A stretch of DNA of 64,000 nucleotides from Dicaeum eximium. Taxonomy: Eukaryota > Chordata > Aves > Passeriformes > Dicaeidae. The notes below the pieces were generated by a model that worked only from the letters and a program-made list of their open reading frames with translations, had not been told where the DNA came from and did no database searches. Within the stretch, counting starts at the first letter, position 1. Each line of letters opens with the position of its first letter. The DNA lies in assembly GCA_013396995.1 (NCBI GenBank), contig VWZP01006004.1, forward strand, positions 707,304 to 771,303, written 5' to 3'. The position numbers were made by a program, and so were the translations under genes. Of the stretch, positions 47,806-61,600 are shown piece after piece.

Positions 47806-50800
47806 TCCTGGTGCTTTCCCAGAGGAGTGTTCCCAGTGTGGGGTGAAGGGCAGTTTTGCACTGCTCTGCTCTCTGTTGGCCTGTGTACAGCAGCATACAG
47901 CTGCTAGTGGATGATTTGGTGTTTCCACCTCAACTACCACAGCCAAACTCATTTCTTTTGGCACTCCTGCCCCTGCAGGTAGCTGGTTATAGTTGTTTTT
48001 TCATAGCCTAATCCCAAGAGTTTTTGGTGGTGTCTGTGGGATGAGAGCCTTTGTTGAGGGGAAGAGCTAATGACTCCAGGACAAAAGAGCACCTACTGTG
48101 GAAGAGCTGACTGGTTTGGGGATGAGACTGAGGGCAGAGAGCTGGCATAGATTCTCTTAAAGGCTGTGAATAAAAGTAACACAGACGCCTTTCAAAGAAG
48201 TGAAAGGCAATTGCCAACAATCAAAATGCCAGACAGACACTCCTGACAACAATCACAGTCACTCCCAGACCTCACCAAATGCCTGTGCACACCTGTAACA
48301 GTGCCAGGGCTGCCCCCACTATCAAATAGTCCATGGAGAGCTACTCCTTCCAGCAAGGAAGGGTTACAGCACTGTTTCATTTCCCTTCTCTAGCCTGAGT
48401 GAGGCTGAAGGGTGGTGAAATGCTTCCCAAGGGGGTCAGCAGCTTTCTGAAGACAGCAGGTAAAATGCTGCATCTCCAGCACGTGCTTTAATAAACAATG
48501 GAAGGCCATGGTATGAGTTTGGATGGTATGGGAACCTTGTTGGCTTCTTGAAGATATTTGGTTATCGGCAGAGTTCAGTCAACCTTCCCTTTTTCTTCAT
48601 CTGTCTCTGTCACTTGCACAAAAATGCAAAACCCAGAAGACTGAAAATTATTTTGGCTGTAAAAATGTGTTTACATTTCTGTACCCTCACTTTCATTAGT
48701 TTTCCCAATAATTCAAAAATTTTCAAGTTACATGCAGCAGTCACTGGGGACATTTCAAACTGTTAGTTAAGCAGAGGCTTGAGTTCTGTCAAGAGCAATC
48801 TATATGTTAAGCCTCTGGCATAATTTCTGCTCCAAATGAGAAATGCCCTTGAAGACCAAGGTTTAAGGTCAAAACTATTGCTGCTTATACCTGATCTCAC
48901 TCCTCCAGGGGTTTTGTCCTGCTGAGAAGCAGGCTATGAGAGAAGCCATGTGAGTTCTTCAGTGCTTCCTAGTCTTTCACAGTGTCACCCCCAAGGCACC
49001 TCCTTGGTGGGTGGTGGCTCTGGGGGCTTTGCCAGGTGGTTGTTCCCTGCACTCCCAGGTCACTCTGCTAAGAACAGTTTGATGTGATGGCCTTGTCCCA
49101 AATACCCAGTGAGACTCAGTTATTTTTTAGCTCAGCAGTCCTTTTGTCAGGAAGTTTCTGTCTGCATCTGAAGTTGAGCTTAACATGTATGTTATAAAGA
49201 AATTATAACAAGCATACTGAGTATGGAAAGATAATAACACATTGTTATAGTATATGATATATATGCTACATAGATATAATGAAAAATTACAATAATAAAT
49301 AGTGGTAGCATTCCTTGTTCACCCTCAGACACTCTGTTAACCATAGAGCTGCATTCTGCTCCCAAAAAATAGAGTTAGCTCTTCATCTCTCAACAATGGA
49401 TACATGCTGACAGGTAAAAGAGGATTTTGGTTTTATCTAGATAGAGTGAGGTGTACAGCACAGAAAAGGAAACAGAGATTGATATCTGTACAAAGGCATT
49501 ATAAAAGGAAGAAAAGCAGGGCAATTATCCAGGATAAATATGTCACACACCCATGCCAAAGAAAGGGGATGTAAGCACACCATGAAAGATCCATCTAATC
49601 AGAACTTCAAACTCTCAGTTCTGGTGCAAAAAATTATCTTGAATAAGAATCAAATGGATGAAGGAGTGGATCACTGGTGCTTGTGATGAGAGATTGTTGT
49701 TGCAGAAAGCCTCCATCTAGATCAAAATGACATTATGATTTGTGCTCTCTTTCTGATGGTGTTCTTGGTAAATTCTAACTAAATACAGGAAAACAAACCC
49801 TTCCATCTGTCCCAGGCCATGAACTTGTCCCCATGGCTGTGAGGCTGGCAGAATTATTTTCAGTGCAACTTTTTGGGGAGACATGGGTTGGGCAGTTTCT
49901 TTATATATTTTTGTGGTTAAGGAGTTCTAAACAGGGAAGGATTGCTTTGCTTTTCCCAGGGAATTGGATGTGGAGTTAATGCCTAATCACACTTAGCAAT
50001 TTGATACTCCTCAGTAATCAGTCTCCTGCTAATTTATCAAGACCTAATCCATCAGTCATTTAAAATCACTTTACATTCACATTAAAAGATAACATTAAAA
50101 AAATTTAAATAGTTTTTACCTAAGAAAAGACCTTTCTCAGTGCCATAAGTAGATACCTATCAAATAAACTGCTAGACAATTATGACTTCTAGATTTTTTT
50201 TCTATATGTAGCCAACAACAAATTCTGGGCATGATCTTATCTTATATGTCTGTTTTTTTCTAAGACTGGATGATCAGACAGACCATGCTGCAAAGTTGGA
50301 GGCTGGATCTGAAACCTTTGGAGGAATGTTAGAACTGATATTCTGCTTCCAGCCTTAATCAACATCCTCAAAGATTCAGCAGATAGTACGAATTAGGATT
50401 TGTATCTGCATCTTTCAGGAGCCTGTCCCAGTTCTGGCCTTTATGCTGTGAGCTCCCTTAAAAGATACATCAAACAGCACAACATGAGTTCAAAGAACTT
50501 TGCTTGTAACTGCAATGAATCTGAAATGTACTGATGAAAGATTTATTAATGTCATGCAAGGTAGAGTGTCCTCCTGTTAGCAGAGACCTTCTGACTCGCT
50601 GAGTGAACAGGTCATCAAAGAGAAATCAGCAAGGTAATTGGAACAGCATTCTTGAGCCTAATTGCAACAGAGGTGAGGGCTGTGTCTGAGTAGTGCTGGA
50701 TAATGACAAGGACACCAATAAAGCAGCAGTAACCGAGGCCACATCCCCCTTTGTGCTGCTGTGAGGAACAGGGATGTGTGGCTCAGGCTGAGATGTTGGT

Positions 50801-53800
50801 ACCTCCCTGGAATTTTCATCTGCAGCGACTCCAGTGGACTCCAGCCAAGATGTGCAGACAAAACAATTTTCCCTAGGGAGAGACAAACCTCATATTTTTG
50901 TGCTTTTCGAGGTGCTTGGGCAGAAAGAGTGAAAATTATGACTCAGAAAATGTATTGGGATACTTTTCTAGTGTGCAGAAACACACAGCTGAACCTAAAG
51001 GGTTTTTTTAAGTCTTGATCATGCTGTCCCTGCTAACATTAGAAGATATTTGGGGGTTGAGAGGGTGGGGATATTCACTAAAAATAATGAAAACCACATA
51101 CAGAACAGTCCATTGCTTCTGGGGCCCCCAGAAATATTATCCTGAGCTTTGACCCACCACTACAGAATTTCTACAGCCTCAACTACTCCAAGGTGCTTTT
51201 AGCATCGCTGTGGTACATGGACATAATTTCATTTAGCAGTCTGAAATTAATTTCTGCTCTTATTTCTAAGTCTGAAAAGCAAGGTAGTGGTATTGCCTAG
51301 CATTCAGCAGGATGAAATACTTTGAATGTCTAACAAAACTTTCTTCTGGCTAACAGAGTTCTGACCTTGCACCTCAGGTTTTGAAGCCTTATTTTCTAAG
51401 GTTTTTGAAAGATGTAATTTTATTCAACACATTTTGTTTAGAGTGGCTAACTCACATATTGTAACTGTACCATCTTTCCCAGGCATCATTTTTTTTCTGC
51501 CTTTTATCCCAGAGGCATGAGTCATGTCCATGGCCCAGCATCTGACCCTTGTCTGCCTGATGCTGCCTGGTTCAGTGTCACATTTTCAAGAGCATACCTT
51601 CTCACTGTCTCCTGAGTTCTTCTGGGTTTCTACTCCCATTTTGGAGGATCATTGCTGTCGCCCATGGGGCTTATTGAGGAGCTGGTGGAAAAGTCATTTT
51701 GTTGGACTTCAAATTTTTTATCCAGTCTCACCTGTCACAATGGCCAAAACACTCAATATTAGGCCATTGATGGATTGATTCTACCATCTTTGGAGCTGAC
51801 CTTGCAGGTATTTTCTTTGTCTTTACTACACCCAGCTCTGACAGGCCAATACTGAGACACTTCTGCCTGCTACTATCAGCCACTGAAAATGCTTCATTGA
51901 TTTGTACAGCATGGGTTCTTGGTTCTGAATGTAAGCTTCAACTGATAAAGGCTCTGGAAGAAGAGTGCTATTAGGCTATAAATGAAAGCTCATCACATGC
52001 TGACATTTATCCCCCTCTGTAAGTCAGATTGGCATGGTAACACAGCAGGTGTCCTCGTTTTGGATTCAAAGAAATCTAAAAAACACAAAAGTAAAAATTA
52101 AAAACTCATGTATAAGAAATTAACAACAAAACCAAAAAGAAGCAGCAGTCAGGCGTGAATTTTTCAGAGCACTGCTTGGTTAACCCCAGCTTTAAAAAAT
52201 CATCAGTTATTTTTACATGATAGAAAAATTCTCTGTGATGAATATTCACCAAAGGAAGTTGCAGATACTCACTATCCAAAGTCTCCCACTCTGTTGCTCA
52301 AATAAATTCTGTTAAGGGTAAAAGAAATACACAATTAATAGATATTTTCTTACACTAGACAGGAATAAGTAAATTCATCCTTCCTCCCTGGTGGCATGGA
52401 GAGTTAAATGTATCAAAGATCCTTACCCAGAAGCTATGGCTTGGGATGGTCCCCACAAGTTTGCATCAGCCTTACTCCAGAAAGCCTATTATATGTATAA
52501 TAATTATTGCCAATTAAGCTCCTGGTATAAAGAATTTGCAAGGTCCGTGTTTAATTCCTGTTCAACACTTTGTCCTTGCATTTTCCCAGTTTTGCACCTG
52601 GTACCTTGTAGCTCATGCAGCTCACCAAGCAGACACTTGCATGTGAGGGTGTGCCAGTGCATGGATAAAACAGGGAAGGGATGGAGAGTGGCAGTGCAGA
52701 AAGATGGAATGTGATGGGCTCTGAGTGCACCTGTACCTGCTGACTCCAGTGGGGGAGAATGGGCCTAACAGCCGTGTCCATCATCTGGGAAAATACTAAT
52801 TAAGCTCAGCAATGCTATCTGTGAACTTGGCTTACTGCTCAGACTGCCCCCAAATGGGATATTGCAACTACCAACAGCTCTCTCTAATCCATGTGAATTT
52901 AGATACAGCCACATCTGCTGTAAATACCTCACAATGCCTCTTGTTCTCAGGGGCTGCTTTGTTCTCCTTTTCACTTAATTTGAATAAGCCTGTTTATTTG
53001 CCTGCTGCAACATGGCTGAATCTTGGTTGCTGAACTTCTCTGGCATGGCTGCATTACTTGCTTCTTTAGGAAGGTTTTCCAGCAGCCCTAGGAATTCTGA
53101 CTTAACAGGGCTGCCTTTCAAGTTAGTTAAACATTTGTCTATCCACTTGCTGATGTTGCTTTTCATCAGTAACAGTGATATATCTAGAAAATCCTGCATT
53201 TCACAGCCTCTAAACAAAATCATTCTAGACATGATACTATTGAAATCAAAAGGAAGTTAGTGAAAAAAGTCTGGACTGTCAAAACTGATACAATACACAG
53301 GGAAATTCTGTTTAGAAAATCTGAACAGTGCTTGTAACACAACACAACAATAATGTTCTTAAAATACAAAGATTCCATTCAATACAGAAAGAAAAACTCC
53401 TGTAAATCATCAGTGGTGGTTTTATAATTTTTACATCTGGAAGAAAATAACCCTGGTAATTTTCACAATTGAAGAAATACTATCACTCCTTGTATCACCT
53501 GACATTTCTTCCTCTTTTTTGTCCTTTTGGGTGTGTGTGAAAGATTTATTGATAGCAATTTAATTATGGAGATAAGTTGTTTCACACTTTCCATGTGGGT
53601 GCTCTCTTGATGGTCTCCTGCACACTTTTCTTCTTTGTGAGGCTGTGTGAGACCAGCCACAAACAGGGCTGGTGGCAGGGAGAACATTTAGCCCATTCTA
53701 CCACACCTCATGGAGCAGGGCTTCCCTAGCAGAACCGACTTTTCCCAGTGGCAATCGGATGGTGTCCAAAATATGGTGATTTATACAGCTGGTGAAACTC

Positions 53801-55657
53801 CTATGTCTCAGTCACTGTCTCAGAGTGAGAATACATCATTCAGAACATGCATGAAATATTAAGTCCTGAATTCTTGCAGATGTTAAAGACTTCAAAATAT
53901 GTGCACACAGAAGTTAATGCTGTAGATTAAGTTTTGGTCTATGAGCAGGATTCAGAATATGATGGGGTGTTTTCTCAGATTCATCCTTCACAGCTAAATA
54001 TATACTGCAAAATTATTCTTCCTGCCCTAAAATGTTACTGCATCTGCCCAGAACAATTAAAACAGCTATAATGTCCCTGCCCTAGATATAGATGCATTTA
54101 ATGAGTGGAAGAATAATGCTGCATCTGCCCATTATTTTATACTTTTTGATAACAAGATTGATCAGTATTGATTATACAAGTGGCACCATGGAGATTTATT
54201 ATGCTGCAGAAGTGTTGTGGAAAAACCCAAGTTTTCCTTTAAGTGAGAATCAGGGAGGTGATGGATGCCTCAGCATGACCACAATTAGGGGAAATCATGG
54301 TGACAGTGTTTCCAAGATTTCAAAAGCAAAACTGTCAGCCAGCATCCAATATTCATTCCTGCCCTATGTGAAAATGAAAATAACTACCCCCAAATTACAA
54401 TATAAATCTTTATTGAGCCCATGGAAAGATATCAGTGAGGAATCAAACTGATGAGGACCATGAGAACCAAGATACATCTGCAGCCAAAGCCAGGTATTGG
54501 AGGATGAGAAAACTCTTCCCAGGGGTGGTGTTAGCTAATTACAGGCAGGTACTGTCAGATTGTTCCAGAGAACTCTGCTAAACTTGCAGAGCTTTTCTGA
54601 AGCAGGACACCTTGACTTGAGAAAGATGAGCTTACAGCTCTAACACAGTTAATGCACTAATTGCCCTGGGTTGTCCCTTGTAAATGCAGTTTTCACCTTA
54701 CAGCAGACTGGAAAACAGTCTTGAATGGCCCCAGTTGGTAAAAAACAAGTAAAGTGCAGGGAGGAGATGGCTTTTCTTTCTCTAACCTGTGACACGTTTT
54801 GTCTTGCTGGGATCTGATGTGCTATTAATAAAAAGTGATTTTCTGTGCTAGTTTCTAGCTGAGAAATCCTCCAAGAAAAACAGCTAGAAAAAGATATCTA
54901 CAAATGAAGGATCCATCAGATTTCCTCCTGGGACAATTCTGTAGCTGTCCCTGCAATTACACCAGAGGTGAATTTGTTTAGAAGAGTCTTGCAACTTGCT
55001 AACCTCAAAGTAAAACTCTTCAAGAATTATGGGTTCTTACTGCAGCTGGTGAAATGATGGATGCAGAACAGAAACTGAGATATCCCCTCCATTATTTTTG
55101 ATAAAAATGTCACACTAAGTTGCTACCAGGGCCCATATTCCTTTTTCTTTTTCAGAAAATAGATTAATATCTATTATTCAGATTTCCTGTCTCATTCTGA
55201 GTGCTGTTATTGAACCCTTTGGAATAATAATAGGAAATGGACTAAATGGAAAAGAGAGAAAGTGAAATCCCATAATAGCACTAACTAGCAATAACCTCTA
55301 TAACCAGCCACCACAGGCACTGAAACATTTTTAATTTCTAACTAGAAAAAGTAGCTTTGCCCTTCTGAATCGATGACACACTCACACAGGGTGCCTGCAG
55401 TAGGGTATTTCGTGTACTCTGGGAGAGAAGGATGAGAGGAGAATGAAAATTGAAAGTAGATGGAAAATCTGTTGACTGGTTTTGAAATGTAGCTGCCCAA
55501 CCATCTTCTTTGATTTAGGCAAAACAGCTTGTAAGCAGAATTCCCATCACTGAGGTGTTATTGCTGCCAGCTAAAGCACTGCTCACTGCAGATGCACCTT
55601 CTGTGCACTCCAAACCCTCTCGGCAAGGGCTGAACATTCTGCTGTCGTCTTTGTCTG
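47806..55657. other. Unannotated non-coding stretch
   Basis: No gene recognised. The longest frames are 54092-54451 (plus, 119 codons) and 52391-52714 (plus, 107 codons), neither with recognisable features. An AT-rich segment with TATA-like runs lies at about 49190-49300. The CR1-flanking sequence to about 47950 could hold further decayed CR1 sequence. Confidence 0.5.
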
Positions 55658-55681
55658 AGAGATTTTCTGAAAGATTTTCTG
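55658..55681. repeat. 12-bp tandem duplication
   Basis: AGAGATTTTCTG is followed directly by AAAGATTTTCTG, two units with one mismatch. It is a small slippage-type duplication. Confidence 0.8.
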
Positions 55682-58600
55682 CCAAAAAAAGCATCCAAAC
55701 AGCCCACCCAGGAGAAAAGCCCCAACTTCAAAATGTTCCATGCTTTCCACTATTTAACTTTCAGCTGTATAGAAGGATATAGTCTGTCAGAAGGCACAAA
55801 GATGTTACAGAAAACAAGGGGAACACATTTTAAAAGTCCATTGAATGCAACAAGCAACATTAATTTTTTGCCTGTAGAAGGTGTGAGGTGAAGGTTTTTG
55901 AAAGTTTGAGGAAGACATGTACATGGTTCAAAAAAAGCTCATTTATGTTAGTAGATATCTGTACAATTTTAGTGGATATCCTTACTAACTGTGGACAATT
56001 TTAAACTCTTAATTTTAAAGCTAATATTGAGAGAGGTAGAGTTGACCATATGCCAAATAAATGATGTGCAATTTGTCTAAAAAGTGATTGGAGTAAATTT
56101 TACCTGCAAATATATTCCCGTATTCATTTTTTTAATTATGTGGTTTAAATTATTTTTACATTATTATATTGTATTATTATGCTCATAGTAAATGTTTACA
56201 TAATTTGGATGTTTTCAATAATGGCAGGAGGACTAAAATATTAATGAATTTTTAATGTTGTTAGGTTGACATAACTAAAAAAAAAGTTGGATATAGAAGA
56301 AAGTTTGGACCCAATTCAGTGTCCAGACATCCTAGGATACAGTTTATGGTTAAGCATTGGAAAAACCCACTGTCCTGTTAAATATTCTTTGCTATTTAGT
56401 CTTTTGTAATCAACAGCTACTACAGAAACATTTAAGGCTGGATTTTCTAAACACGGAATCCCAAAGTTTCAAGACTGTTTAATCTTCTGGACCAGATATG
56501 ACTTCTTTACACTTAGGTCAAAAATCGAAAGGAATTTCCAAAACAGCTTTTTTATATAATTGTACCTCTTTTTCTTAGTCAGCTCCTAAACTAATATTGC
56601 AGTAATTCCAGATTTAATGTGCAGTCTAAAGAATGAAGAGACTTGATGGCAATTACTTAACTTGTCACTGATCAATTAAGGTTCCCCAAAGCAATGGCAC
56701 TGTTCCCTGATGAGTCTAACATTAGGCAAGGACATGAGAGAAATTCAGGTTCTCCTTGCATCCAAGCCTGGATCTGGCTGTATATAAATTTCTGTCTTCT
56801 ATCTTGTTTATATAAATGCCAGTACTTACCTCTAAAAATTTATACACATTAGAGAAAGGAAATATTTCTTGTATGAGGTCTATTACCCCATACAATTCAC
56901 CTTTGCTGGAATTTTCAGCTGATACTATTCCAATTTTAGGACAGTGTCAGAGTTCTGTATTCTGGAGCTGCTGCTCTTGGAAAGGAGATGAAGCCTTCTT
57001 TCCCAGCCTAATGGATTGAACTGTCTCTCAACCTTTCATATGATGTATCATTGCTAGCACTGTCTCCAATACACTAATAAAGAGAAGACTCAGTAGTATT
57101 GGCATGGTAAAGTGAAAACTATTAATAAAGAAAAGCAAGTCCATCATACTCATTAAGTTTAAGTGTAAGGGAAAGACTATAGTGCACGTGTGTGTGTGAT
57201 GTGGCTGGGGAATTATATTACAAGGCCAATCAATTTCCTTGCAGAGTTTTTGTTGTTGCTGTTGTTAGTGAGTAATTAATATAAATAATGCTGACTGTTT
57301 TTAAATATTGAGGATACTAGGGAAAAAAAGTGTAGAAGGTGGCAAGCAGATGGATCATTTAATTTATTCCCCAATTACAGCTGACATGTTGGGTATAGAA
57401 ATCTGTGAGTCATCTATTATTTTTTATGGTCCATTTTACAGCTGTGTTTATTGTTATAATAAATAAGCACATTATCTCATTAGACTAGTATTGTAAAAAG
57501 CTTGCAATATAACAAACATCCTTCTCTTTTCAGTTTTTCTCCCCGCATCAGGGTCTTACAGTCAAAGAGGAAGGATGTATTTATACCTTATTAAGAATCA
57601 GGTAGATCTGACACAGCTTGTAAAAGTACAGAGACATCCTGTGAAAACAACTCTCTCAAGTCAAGGTAAATAAATCTGATTCCTTTTAGTGGAGGTAATG
57701 GGGAGAATCCTGCTGTATCTTTTCCTTGTTTGACAGAGCAGAAAACACACCACCAGCCCTCACTCTCCAGGCAGTAAATATACATTGCAGATAAATGTCA
57801 GATTGGCAATAAAGTTCATTGTATTTAAGTTGCAGACTATCCCATAAAATGGCAATTTGATGGGGAAAACCAACTGAGTCTTACAGTATTTAAAATTCAG
57901 AAGCTGTATCTCTGAGACTGGCAATGGGAAGGATTTGTGCCATTTAGTTGGGCCCAGTGGGGGGTGGGCACAGCCCCCTGTGTGGGGCAGCTCTTTGGGG
58001 TGACAGAACAGCAGGACCTGCTCTCTTGTCCCTCTCTCTGACAGAGATTTGGGAGTTTGGAAATTGCTCTGGGGAGGGCAGTGGAAGGAAATGGTTGCTG
58101 TCACTATGCTCCAGCTTGCCTGTAGAAACAGAACAGACTCCCCAAGCCTCCCAGGCCGAGTGACACGTGCCTGCCCCAATGCAAACCATCCCCAAATCTG
58201 CCATCCTGTGACAGGAGAAACTGTTGGTTGCTCAGCCTGGTGTTTTCAGGGGCCAGGATTGAGTTTTGTGCATCCTGCTGAGAGGAGCTGCACAGATCAG
58301 GATTTGGAGTGACCTGGGGCTCACAAGTGTCTTCTCCCTGTGCATGACAGGAATCTCACCATCCAAGTTGGAAAGGCATTAGTACAGCTGCCAGAGCTCC
58401 AGCAAGCTACTGCTGTTGCTGTGTGGCTGTCCTCTCACACTTTTAAAATCTATGGACAAGTTGTACCCAGGCAGGCTGGCATCTTCTACAGATGAGGTCC
58501 TCAGTGTTTAGCCAGGGAGGTGGCACAGCAAACCTTCCAGATGCTGCCAAGAGCCCGGAATCAGTAGTTCTAAGGGAGATGCCAACTGTCCTCAACCCAG

Positions 58601-61600
58601 TGCAACAGATCTAGCAACTTTATTAACTATTTCACTGACTTCAAGCTCTGAAAATGAATAAACACATTAGCTCAAGCAATATTGGCATTTCAAATGGGCT
58701 GATCTTGCTTTCTGTGTGGAGTAAGATTACATTTACTGGTGGTAAAAGTGATCCACCAACATAATTTCTCACTGTTTATGCCAATGTATTTGTCACTTTG
58801 CATTATCTACTGCCTTCCTTAGAACAATTGGCAAAATAAAGTAACGCCTAACTTTCACTGTTTTAAAAGAGGATGACTAGGTCCCTGCTCTTCCCTCCAG
58901 AACAAACCATTCAGATACCCAGTCAATGGTTATTTTCGTCCTTTTGAGCCAGGTTAGGAAGTGTCTCTCTTAAATAATTCAATGCTCCTTCTTCTGTAGA
59001 ACCATAATTATACCAAATGCTCTATGCAGCACATTTGAAAGAGTGGGGATCTTTTCTTCTGCATGAGAAGCAGTTGTTCCAGAACACAAAGTTTTTATTT
59101 TACAAGCTCGTGAATGTTCAGTGCTGCAAATTTTAAAAGCAACTGTGCTCACTGGTTTCACAGCAGAGCAGATAAGGCTGAGCTCTGTCTCTTGTGACTG
59201 TGGTGAAAATCCAGCCTTCAATTGAACAATTTTATGTGGGTGACCGAATCAAAAGCTGTATTATCAGCTGATGTCCTGGGAATGTTCCTCTGAGGACAGC
59301 AGTTTAGTCATCTGAAGAAAATCAGTGAGAGCAGTGTTCTCCAAGAGCTGTGTTTGCTCAACTGAGCACTGGGGGAAGATGGCTCAGAGCAGTCCTGACA
59401 GGAACCACAGGAGAAATTACCTACCCAAGGCCACCAAAGGAGAGCTCTGGGTCTGAGACCCACCCCAGTGCTCCTGCTCTGCTGAGCCAGGATGCCAGTC
59501 TCCAAGGATAATGAAAAACAGCCAGGCAGTAAGAGAGATTTGTCAGCTGTTGTTTTCAGCCTGGAAACAAGCAGCTTCCCCCTCATCACTTCTCCCGTTC
59601 CCTACAGACACAGCTCTTCATGATGAAGCTGATACATGTGCTATTTGTGTTTTCACATTCCATTTAAAGAGACAACAAGAGCTTGAACTTCGGATGAGAG
59701 GTCAGTAGTCTGGGGAAAAGAAAAAAAAAACAAGGAAAAAAAAGTTTCAGAAAGGCTCTTTTAAGCAGTATTAGTTCCTGGTTGCATAGCACACTCATCA
59801 GCTTAATCCCCTGAAGTGTCACAAGAACAGAGCTTTTCCAGCAAGCAGAAGAACAGCATGTACAAGCAATTTCACATTATGTTCCTTCCTGATGGCTCCA
59901 CAGTCTCAGCCTCTTAGGTCTGCTGCTGATATACATCAAGCTTCCCATCTGATGTATTACATCTACCACTGAACTCCTGTCCAGAGGAGGTTTCTTGTGG
60001 AAGAAGCACTGTAGATCTTTAGGAAATAAAAAGGAGGGTTATAATTTAAAATATACTTTCTAGAGTTCAGTCAGTAGAACACTGGGGGAGAGAACACAGG
60101 ACAAATTTTCAGCCCCTGATCTTTGACATGAACATGTTTGTAATGCATATACAACCTCATCAGTTGAGGTGAGACCTTTCTCTAAAGAAGAGTAGGAAGA
60201 ATTTTTATCCACCAAAAATATGTTCTGCTAGTTATATTCACACCATACTATTCAAAGGGAGGATGCAGTCATGCTGAATTATACCCACCTAGTGTAAGCT
60301 GGGTAAAGAAAACAGACCCATGGTTCACAAAGTAAATCAAATCTGAATTTCTGTTACTGTAGGAGCGAATATCTCAACTTTACTCTGTTCCCTACAGTCT
60401 GCTGAAGGGCTATTACCCATTCAGTTATCTATGGCTTCCTCCTGCTTGGTCATATTGCTACTCACAGCTTAATAGTTCTCCACATAGCCATTTGCCCTTA
60501 GTTGTTTCCAGCTATAATTAGACTGCAGATTTAGCAATGCTTTTTCCCCCTATTTACTTGTAAGATATGGATGAGGACTTGGTGTCTCTCTTAATCAATA
60601 CCTCTATCTACAGCTGCTTCCACAGGCTTTTAAAGAACTGCCAGCTCAGGACAATGCTGATGTCTCCAGCGATGTGCAAACAGGGAGAGGTGTAAACAGA
60701 AAGCTGCTGTAGCAGTGCAGGTGCTCCTCTGCTCTGCAGCAAGAACCAGGAGTAAACACCCTTGCTTTAAGTGGACACTAGCACAGTAAGGCAACATTTT
60801 AGCCTGTGCAAAACCTGGAACCTGCACCCAGGGATGCCTCTCTGCTGTTCGTGCTGTGCTGAGCATCAGCATGCCTGGACCAACATGCCACATTTCTACT
60901 GGAAAAGGCCATCAATATCTGGTTTTGTTTTAAATAGTGATAAATGCTGTGGGTCAGAGTAGCAAATAAAATCTATTTTCTCTGTGAAGACTCCATGCAG
61001 CTTTGGAGAAAGTATGTATGTAATATATTTACAGAGATGTAGAGTTTTAGTGTGGAATTGTATATTGCTCATTATTCTGTCTTCCTTGTGGGAGCATTTG
61101 GCCTTTTTACCTAAATATAGTGCTTTATTAAATGAATTCACATATTTTTGGGTGTGGAAAATGAGATTAAGGAACATGCAAAAGTGAAATGTTGTCATAC
61201 CATTAACAAGGCTGTTCTAACAGAGACTCCTTTACATTTGTTCAGGTCCTCAATGGGTCTGCTCAGACCCCAGGACAAAGCTTGAGAAAAAGAAGGATTT
61301 GAGTTTGCAGGACTGGAACCAAAGTTTGGTTTGTTATCGATAGCAATTCATGCCCAGCTGAACTCCATTTCATCTGGGGGTGGCAGGTGGCTGGACCCTG
61401 TTTTGTCTCAGAATGCTGAGGAGCTGGGGAAGAACTGGGTTTGCATTTCATCATGGTTCCTACAGCAAAACTACATGGATAAAAGGGAAAAAAAGGCATC
61501 AGCCCCTGCCTTACTCTTCTCTCCCCTGAGATGGAATAGATGCAGAAGTTCAGCTTTTCTACTGCTACACCTTCATTTAAAAAGAGCAGACCTTTGTCCC